Assembly (NCBI GenBank): GCA_000934455.1 | Contig: KN882247.1 | Coordinates: forward strand, 96,348-121,218 | DNA from: Apostichopus parvimensis | Taxonomy: Eukaryota; Echinodermata; Holothuroidea; Aspidochirotida; Stichopodidae | Length of the DNA stretch: 24,871 bases | Direction: 5' to 3' | In this document: in pieces, positions 17,095 to 24,871 of the stretch | Numbering within the stretch: the first letter of the stretch is position 1 | How the letters are laid out: every line of letters starts with the position of its first letter | Program-made: the position numbers and the translations under genes | The notes under the pieces: model-generated | The model's input: only the letters and a program-made list of their open reading frames with translations | Told to the model about the DNA's origin: nothing | Database searches by the model: none

Positions 17095-18671
17095 GTAAGT
17101 ATTATTTTTTAAATTTTTTTTATACAAGATTTAAATGTTTTTATAAATGACAGTATTTAAGAAAAGTATTATTTCTTTACTTTGCATTCATCTATGCACA
17201 AGCAATGTTATAAACTGACATTTGTTCATGAACAGATAAAAGACATTCTCATAAATTACTCCTGAAATGTGGGAAACAGTTCAGTATCGAATAGGGGGTG
17301 GGGCAAAAAATTCCTAAGGGTAGTAGGACATCACGGTGTCGATTCTTTTGGGAGGTAAAGCACAAAGCCATCTCAAATCGCCGATAAAATGGATCCTCTC
17401 TGCATTCTGTGCCACGAATTCCATTATTTGAATACGACAACGATACAGCACCTTTTGATTGATTACTTTAATGTATTAGCAAAAGGACACTTCCTGTTTA
17501 CATTTTTCCTAAATGTCTCAAAAATGGACTTATTTTAAATACCACCTGAATTTCTGTCTGACGTCACCCCGTGAAAACTTTAGACCAAGTTGGCTTTCTC
17601 TAATAGCGCCATCAATCATCATTAGCGGAGCCTTTTGACAAAGTTAGCTTTTTGGTATAGCGCCACTATTTACAACTTGTGACCGTGTGTCTCTTTCTCT
17701 CATTTTTGGCGCTAAATGCGAATGAATGAAAATGTACTGCATGTATGTGGTCAACACACAGGAATAGTTGAATCAGAACGTTACATCAGTACATGCGTAT
17801 GATAACGATGAATATTGAAGATAAATAAATCGTGTTTAAGCAAACTAAATATAGCTAATGCAATTTCATCAATTTGACTGAAACTGCCTATTAACAAGGC
17901 TTAGCGTCGGTGTTGTTATATGTAAGGGAAATTTGGTGAAAGGAATATTTCATAAACACACAGTAATATTTTTTTTTCTATTAATAGGATACTTTAATAG
18001 GAAAGTATTTTATTCGGTCGATTTTCCAATATCTAGCACTTTTTACTACGCTCGCCAAGTCGCCAGATATACATAAATGCGGAAATGTATTTTCTTCACG
18101 TTTTATGCGGGAGAGGGTTCATAATGGGAAAACGCTATAATTGCTAGAAGTTTTCGAAAAGTATTTTCATGCAGGTCTTTACTCTCCAAATTGTTCTCAG
18201 ACATTTTTAAGGAACACACAAGATGACTGAATGTCCCAGTGAGGAAACTTTCCTCGAAGGTTGTAATAAATCAGTTTAAGAATTTTTACCAAAGGTGACC
18301 ATATTTGAATATCTAGCATATTTGTGGCCAATACACAGCATGCACGGATCTACAGGCGTGTATGCTAATTATTAGGCCTTGAACGTCACATTTCTTATAT
18401 CTTCGAGATTACCATATCGATTAATTTGCTCTGGACATTTAGTGCTATTGTATGTCACGACTTTGTAGTTCAATGCATAAATCAACAGCTTTTTAAAGAA
18501 TTTAGTGCCGTTTGTAAGACCTAACTAGGCTACTGTATATGGCTACTTCGCAGGCTGAGAGCTGTTCATGAACATTCCTTCGATCTAAAAATCAACTTTA
18601 AATTCTTCGTTACAACGGATACAACCTTCAAACCCTGACCTAACTTTTCACTTTTTGCCTTCCACACACAG
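17095..18671 (+). other. Intron 1 (1577 nt)
   Basis: The intron runs from GTAAGT to CCTTCCACACACAG. It contains no recognised gene. A near-repeat of GTT(A/G)GCTTT...ATAGCGCCA occurs at about 17588 and 17643. ORFs here are short and lack motifs. Confidence 0.55.
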
Positions 18672-19503
18672 AGTGCATACAACGATACCACGATTCACTG
18701 TGCAAGATGGTTACAGTGTGTCGGTTATGGATGTGCTAGGTACAGGCCGTTTGGCCGTCGCTGGATTTAATTACAAGACAAAACGCAGCTTCATTGATCT
18801 GTTTATGTTACAATTTGATCCTGATTCTCAAGAAAAACCGTTATTATTGACGTCAGAGCCGTATTATTCTGAGGAATTTACCGAGTTTGGTTCAGATTGG
18901 CGGTCTGTTTGTTTACTGGATGATCGTCTGTTTTTAACGTGTTGTAAGGATACGGTATCATTGTACGATAGTAGTAATGGCGGTCTGGTCAATCAAGGGA
19001 AGTTTAACGGTGGAGCCACGTGTATGACAACCAGAGATGGGTTAGTCTATGTCGTTTTAAGATCCAAAGAGGTGATTGTCTTAGATGCGAGGAAATTGAG
19101 AATAAAGAAGACAATCACCTTAACAGGATTAGGAGATGGAGACTGGCCCTGGGATATAACAGTTAGTAATAATAAACTGTTTATCTGTACAGCCTATGGG
19201 AGAGCTTTAATGTGTAATAGTGAGGGAGAAATAGAACAGGAATATACAAACACACAGGACAGAGGTGCACTGAGTATAACAGTCAGTGAAGAGAAAGGAT
19301 TAATATTTATATTATGGGAGGGTGGTGGGAGTAAACAAGTTGTTGTTTACTCTCTATCTGGGGGTCATTCTTCCATCTCTGGGGGTCATGTCTTGGCATC
19401 TTTTAAAGTTCCTGGTTATTCCAGGAGAATCAGGATCAATGATAACATAAACAGATTGTTTTTGGTTACCTGGGATACTGGAGAAGTATATGAATATCAC
19501 ACA
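18672..19503 (+). CDS. Host gene exon 2: beta-propeller-like domain
   Basis: The exon opens after a pyrimidine tract and CACACAG (AG at 18670-18671). It ends at a GTAAGT donor (GT at 19504). It encodes residues about 7-284 of the joined protein. It shows at least five repeats of 35-45 residues with the pattern of propeller blades: a hydrophobic strand, a turn with D-x-L or N-x-L, then LF or VY and a second strand. Examples are CLLDDRLFLTCCKDTVSLYD, GLVYVVLRSKEVIVLDA, DITVSNNKLFICTAYG, SITVSEEKGLIFILWEGG and INRLFLVTWDTGEVYEY. This resembles NHL- or WD40-type propellers, usually protein-protein interaction platforms. A local duplication SSISGGH/SGGH lies in one loop. There is no signal peptide, so the product is probably cytoplasmic. 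I do not recognise an ortholog. Confidence 0.8.
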
Positions 19504-21071
19504 GTAAGTACTAATACAGGATATATAGGCCTAGGGTAAAAATTAGGACTATTTATCACGTTTATTAAAGCAATCCTTTGATTGAAGCTCAACAAATTGG
19601 GTATCATTCTATACGAACAAGTGAGGAAAAAAAACTAACATGTTTTGAGATCTGCTTTGCAAAGTTTAAAGAAAAATAAGGACTTTTTTTTCCTTGGGAT
19701 TTGCTGATTCTGATAAGGTTGTCATGGAAGTGTTTCTGTCAATGTACACAAAGTGAAATTTGTTTTCCTTATTTTCTCAGTCATCATTGCTTCAAATATA
19801 GACAAAATTGATACCAATGAATGCGGAATTTTATTAAGAACACAACTATTACTTGTTTGTTAAAAGGGAGATCAAAATGGTGGAAAAGAGAATGCAAAAT
19901 AGTCTCAATAGTGCAATAAGTGCTATTTTGTTTGGCAATGATGTCTATATAATGAAAATATAGGCCAACAATTCTATGAAAAGTGATGCGAGATGAATGT
20001 TGCATGGCATACAGCTCAGACAAAAAAGTATTTGTTCCTTTATCAATAATTTTGGCTGTCAAATATACAAATATGACATAAATCAATGTAAAATATTGCT
20101 GAGAAGACAAGAGGTGCAATTTCCCATGAAATGAGGTAAATTTCAAGAAAAAGTCAGGGCAAAATTTTTATTTGTATTTAGGCCGTAGTGATTAGTTTGA
20201 CACTAGTGCACATGTATAGCAAATACTGCAGTGATGAGATCTTGATTTGATGACAGTATTTAAGTCACGATAAAATGATATGAAACAAGCTTGCTTCTAT
20301 TTTTGGATGAAGGGTGCTTTATTTAGGTGCAATTTAGTCAAAAATGAAGAAATAGAAGGGGAAAATTTGACTTTAGCCTTGTGGTGCTATTTTCACATTG
20401 TCAACAGAGTAAAGACTGCAAAATTCACAAAGCCATTGAAATCATTTTTCATTACTTCTGAGGAGAGAAAGTTGTAGTTAAGTACAGGCTTTACTTTAGT
20501 ATGGATTTCATCGAGTCAGTTGACAGTCTTATGTCAGTTCTATTCTAAGTAGTTCATTTCACTGATGGCCTATGATTTCCAGTAATGCACAGTGTAATGT
20601 AGTCCTCATAAGTAACAATAAGTAACAAATTTCGGATTCATTCCTGAGAAATTCCAAAGGTACTTTTTAGTTGTACTACACTCATAATGAAGGTCATATA
20701 CAGTAGGAATAAGCAGGAAAATGGAGGCAAAACATTTAATGTTTTGATTTCTACGTTTGAAAAAGTCTACGAAAGTAACGTGTTACTGTGCAGTGTATTC
20801 CTGTCAATTTTGTGACAGTAACGATTACAGACATCACTTTGTGCAAGTGACGATACACAATATCCTGCTCAATCGTCTCAAGATGCAGTACATTACTTAA
20901 TTGAAGTGAAGACCCCAATTTATGAGCTCCGTCACCAAGCATACAGTGTAATGCATGCAATTGTTATGAACATGGATTAAACATGATCATTGCTATCCAT
21001 TGCATAAGAGAGCATTTATACCACATGTCAACCAGTGTAAGAACAATGGTCTTCATGTAAAAGGCCTTTTC

Positions 21072-22460
21072 GGTTTCGATGAATATCGTAACCTATGCAT
21101 TCATGATGGCGTATGTGTGTGCGTTTGTGACTCCCAGCTTGTAAACACAATATCTCAAGAAGGGAAAGTTGGACCAACTTCATATTTGGTGTGTGGATGT
21201 ACCACATTAAGCACAAGAAGCCTTTTGTTTTCTGTGGAGGTCAAAGGTCATTTGGGGTCACCAGGGGTCAAAATGTGGAAACCTTGAGACACAATATCTC
21301 AAGAAAGGAAGCTTGGGCAGACCTCATATTTGGTGTGTAAACTTACCACATTGAGCACAAGAAGCCTATTGTTTTCTGTGGATGTCAAAGATCATTTAGG
21401 GTCACCAGGGTCCAATTGTGAAAACCTTGTAAACACGATAGCTCAAGAAAGGAAGCTTGGGCAGACCTCATATTTAATGTGTAGAAGTACCACATTGAGT
21501 ACAGGAAGCCTATTTTTTTTTTTTTTTTGATTGCTCATGAAAATCATACAATACACAATAAAGGATGAAATCAACAAGTGAAAAGAATAGTCATCACACA
21601 AAAATAATAAACGAACTGTCACGATTGAAGTAAATGTACCCAAGGGAGCCAATACATCTCCCATACCAACTCATCCATATTAGGAAGCCTATTGTTTTCT
21701 GTGGAGGTCAAATATCATTTAGGGTCGATAGGGGTCAAATTGTCAATACCTTGTAAACACGATATCTTAAGAAAGGAAGATTGGGACAAACCTCATATTT
21801 AATGTGTAGAAGTACCACATTGAGTACACGAAGCCTATTGTTTTCTGTGGAGGTCAAATGTCATTTGGGGTCACCAAGGGTCAAAATTTGAAACATTGTA
21901 AATCCGATATCTCAAGAAGGGAAGCTCGGACCAATTCTTATTTAGTGTGTAGACGTACCACATTGAGTACAGGAAGCCTAATGTTTTTGGTGTAGGTCAA
22001 AGGTCATTTGGGGACAACAGGTCAAATCGTGAAAACATTGTAAACATGATATTGCAAGAAAGGACATATCTCATTGGTTTGTAGATGTACCCATATTAAA
22101 TTTAAGGAGCCTATTATTGCTTTTGGTGGAGGGCAAAGGTCATTTGAAGTCAGCAAATGCCAAACATTTACCTCACTCCCCTCTTACCTGTCTCTCCACA
22201 CTAACACATCTTCCTTAACATAATATCGTAAGGGAAGCTTGGACAGATTGCATATTTGGTATGTAATTGTACCACATTGAGTACAAGAAGCCATGTTGTG
22301 AGCGGAGGTCAATGGTCGTTTGAGTTCACCAGGGGTCGGATTGTGAAACCATGTTTTACACAATATTTCAACAAGGACTGATGTCATATTTAGTATGTTG
22401 ATGTATCTATCACATTGAGTACAAGTTAGCCTATTGTTGAGGTCAATGATCATTTCAGGA
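21072..22460 (+). mobile_element. Composite repeat element B: hairpin leader and about eight ~145-bp core repeats
   Basis: It opens with the same 22-nt hairpin as element A (21072-21093), then a short GT-rich stretch and about eight core units. Units share AACACGATATCTCAAGAAGG, GCTTGGACC, TCATATTTGGTGTG, TACCACATTGAGTACAAGAAG, CCTATTG and GGAGGTCAAAGGTCATTTGG. Successive AGGTCA-containing segments lie at 21238, 21378, 21703, 21849, 21994 and 22305, about 145 bp apart apart from the interrupted stretch. Perfect AGGTCAAAGGTCA occurs at 21238-21250 and 21994-22006. Later units are more divergent. Confidence 0.75.
21515..21681 (-). mobile_element. Short retroposed insert with poly(A) and 12-bp target duplication
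   Basis: AGGAAGCCTATT occurs at 21503-21514 and again at 21682-21693, flanking a 167-bp sequence that is foreign to the array. The left end of the insert is a T run (21513-21528, merging with the duplication), which is a poly(A) tail on the minus strand. A tail plus a 12-bp direct duplication indicates LINE-type retroposition. The body, about 150 bp, is not one I recognise: possibly a SINE, the 3' end of a LINE, or a processed transcript fragment. Confidence 0.8.
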
Positions 22461-23626
22461 CAGCCTGTGTCATTGTGAATTTATTGTTTGTCACATCGCA
22501 CTGCTTTTCACTGTATTACTAATATCAAATACGTTGTACACCCTCACTATACATTACATCAGATTCATGCAGAAAATAGCTGAATGTTACATCATCGAAA
22601 CCACTATTCATTTTTGCATTCTGGGTATAAATATCACCAGGCCACACCATGTGCTAGTAAATTGGATTAAGTAACCCAGGAAACTTGGTTTAGCATTATA
22701 CAGTAGTTGATAACTGCGAACAGTTTTCAATAATTACATGTTTTACATGCATTCTTTGTCATGAAGCTGTGTAAAGCTCATAGTACAGTAGCCTCACATA
22801 CAAGGTAGTGTATACAGCAATCTTAAAAGAAGTCTTCACAGTGCACATGGACATTGATCATTCAGGCATTTGAGCTGCAGCACATGTGGTTTAGCTGTGC
22901 AACTTACAACTTACAAGCATTTAACCAGATCTTCCAGCCTAAAGCGCTTCTAAGTTAGTTGTGTACTCATTCAGCACATGTCTGTTGCAAGATTGTAGGA
23001 TTAAATAAATGAATCTTCTGTAAGTAAAATAGTACTGCATAAAATACGGTATCAATGATTGACATAGTAATTAATATGTAAACTCATTTAAACAACACTG
23101 TTAATAATTAAGGAAAATGTTAGAGGTAAGAAGGGGATAGGAAGAGGGTGATTTGTGGTGTTTTATTGTTACTGACCACCTACATTGCCCAGACTTACCC
23201 AGAGTAGAAGACAATTTAAGTAGCTCCATGTCCATGATTACATTCCCATGCAAACATGGGTCACAATGTACATACAGTAGCGTTATTGGTTAAATTTGGA
23301 GAATAATGTTTAGCCCAATCAAGAGTAATTATAAGTTGGTGGCATCAATCTGACTGATACAGCTTCATGTAGCTAGAACCTGTACAATTTAAATATCAAT
23401 CCATCCAATTGTCAGTTTTTAATTCTTTAAATTTATTCTGAAATAAATAAATAATATTATATTTGAAGGAACTCAGGTAAATCAGTAACATTATACATAC
23501 ATTCATCATACTAAAAGAAATCCCTTCTTTGAATGTGTGTTGCTCTCTCAATGCCTCAAATTTCTACTTCTATTTTGTTTTATGGTCTGCTACCACCAGT
23601 ATTTTTTTTTCCATTTTTGTTTGTAG

Positions 23627-23897
23627 AGTGACATTTTTACCTTTGATAACCTCCTGATGCGCTCAGAGTCATTGATTGAGAAAGATGACTGTAGGAAACT
23701 ACTTGACTACTTTGAAGTTCCAGCGAAGATATCAAAGGACATTATTGAGAGTGATGCACCCTTTTCATCTCTCGTCCATCATCTCAGAGAGGCAGGGAAG
23801 GTTTCTTTTGATGATATCAACCATTTAATGACAGCATGCTCTGACAAAGGACTAAGTAAATTGATGACAGTATTGAATGTCTACCAACAAGCTCAAG
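23627..23897 (+). CDS. Host gene exon 3: death-effector-like domain
   Basis: The exon lies between an acceptor TTTGTAG (AG at 23625-23626) and a donor AAG/GTATGT (GT at 23898). It is in frame with exon 2 (phase 0) and leaves one base, G, for exon 4. The 90 residues (about 285-374 of the joined protein) are almost all helical. They show a pattern close to the death effector fold: FDNLLMRSESLIEKDD, LLDYFEVPAKISKDIIE, PFSSLVHHLREAGKVSFDDI, then LSKLMTVLNVYQQ. The conserved features are a hydrophobic L-x2-L start, a central K-I-S-K, and a G-x-V/I-S-x2-D-I turn. Such domains mediate homotypic assembly in apoptosis and innate immune signalling. DED is my best call, but another death-fold subfamily is possible. 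Confidence 0.65.
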
Positions 23898-24623
23898 GTA
23901 TGTTTATATCAGAGAGCTTCACAAGTTAAACATGTTAGGAATCAACAAACATGCAAACGCATCTATTCTTTGTGTGGGCAATGATGTAATATACCATTAT
24001 ATTAGCTTAACTTAATTAACCCAAGAATTGATGATAGAAGAAGGACCATCCATCAATACCATTTGATACAAATAATGTGATTAATAAGTTGGCAAGAAAT
24101 CCAATAACTGCAATGGCATGTAAAGTGCTTCAAGCCCAGTGAGAGAACCCAATTTGGATGTTCAGAAGTGTAATTATTCCACACTGCATGTTTCATGCAA
24201 TGTCAAGGTCTTGCATTTTAGTCAAATCTTTGCATAAGACTGTAACTTATTATGGGATATACTCAAAAGTTTGACTTGGATATGTTCAGACAAGATTGAT
24301 AAAATTTTGAAATTTGTAATTTAATATCCTTGATATATTAAAGGATCATTAAAAGGGGCTTGACTTTGTTCAATTGCTCAGAAAGAAGGGCCAAAATCAA
24401 CACCAAGGAAAGTGAAAGATTTGCAGTGTCCCCTCAAATAACATGCTTAAGTTGAACCAAAATGTGAGCTCACTAAATTTGGTGAAAGTTAGTGACAATA
24501 TCTTCTTGGAAGTTGTACAGCACAAATAATTATGATACATGAAACTGTGTTTATTTACATAACTAAATCTCTTGTGTGGAAGACAATCTTTAACCGTTTT
24601 TGCATCTTATATATTTGTTTCAG
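23898..24623 (+). other. Intron 3 (726 nt)
   Basis: The intron runs from GTATGT to TATTTGTTTCAG. It contains no recognised feature. Confidence 0.6.
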
Positions 24624-24871
24624 TTTCAAAGTTTACCAAAAAAGGACTAAAAGATCAACTAAAGGCATTAGAATACAAAAGGCAGGAACTCTCTCAAAAA
24701 ATAACTGAATCAGAAGATAAAAAACATCAGCTCACTGGAAGACTAAAGACGGCAACAGAGGAGGAAAGACAACAATTGAGATATACATTGAAGCCAACAG
24801 AGGGAGAAAGACAACAGCTGAAAGGAACATTAAAGACAACAGAAGAGGAAAGACAGCAATTCAAAGATGTA
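24624..24871 (+). CDS. Host gene exon 4 (partial): coiled coil of 14-residue repeats
   Basis: The exon opens after TTTGTTTCAG. With the G left from exon 3, the first codon is GTT (Val), and the frame stays open to the window end. The sequence is rich in Lys, Glu and Gln with heptad-like leucines: KFTKKGLKDQLKALEYKRQ, then three units of LK-x(2,3)-TE-x-ERQQ-(L/F)-x3 at 24743, 24788 and 24830. The repeats are 45, 42 and 42 bp, so each is about two heptads. This predicts a coiled coil that would let the protein oligomerise beside its death-fold domain. The C-terminus is outside the window. Confidence 0.75.

Larger units (their letters stand above)
19504..23626 (+). other. Intron 2 (4123 nt), half filled by repeat element B
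   Basis: The intron is bounded by GTAAGT and TTTTTGTTTGTAG. Positions 19540-21060 are AT-rich with no recognisable feature. Repeat element B fills 21072-22460. Positions 22461-23626 again show nothing I can name. The phase on both sides is 0, so exons 2 and 3 join without a split codon. Confidence 0.6.

Noticed and set aside
19784..20146. 120-residue minus-strand ORF in intron 2
   Set aside because: The AT-rich composition gives long frames by chance, and no motif or splice context supports it.

Overview
The window looks like nuclear DNA of an animal, probably a marine invertebrate deuterostome such as an echinoderm. This rests on the mix of a young Ty3/gypsy LTR retrotransposon, a LINE, arrays of a roughly 145-bp repeat, and a host gene with GT-AG introns encoding a beta-propeller plus a death-fold-like module. 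The species assignment is inference only.

Positions 1-7585 are one LTR retrotransposon on the minus strand. It has a complete 5' LTR (6409-7585), a primer site complementary to a tRNA-Leu-like 3' end, gag, a protease-RT-RNase H-integrase pol ORF, a third ORF with C2H2 zinc fingers where env would sit, a polypurine tract, and the first 95 nt of the 3' LTR. The 95 shared LTR positions are identical, so the insertion is recent. Gag and pol overlap in the -1 frame at a GGGAAAC slippery site followed by a predicted pseudoknot. The third ORF follows a strong 3' splice site. The element sits inside the 5' half of a tRNA-like sequence (7586-7624).

Positions 7.6-14.2 kb are gene-poor. They hold clusters of a TACGGGTT-like motif whose orientation changes, one copy of the ~145-bp repeat family, a broken exon resembling a death effector domain (9828-10042), long homopolymer runs, and a composite repeat element (12651-13530). 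A 5'-truncated LINE with an open reverse transcriptase frame lies at 14164-15893.

Positions 17.0-24.87 kb hold the 5' part of a plus-strand host gene. Four exons join in consistent phase (17075-17094, 18672-19503, 23627-23897, 24624 to the window end). They give at least 457 residues: a propeller-like domain, then a death-effector-like domain, then a coiled coil built from 14-residue repeats. Its 4.1-kb second intron carries a large array of the ~145-bp repeat, and each unit contains nuclear-receptor-type AGGTCA half-sites. A short retroposed insert with a 12-bp target duplication interrupts that array.

The points most worth a second look are the propeller-death fold-coiled coil gene with a related broken exon upstream, the gypsy element with a spliced zinc-finger ORF3 and frameshift signal, and the hairpin-led repeat element carrying DR1 motifs.
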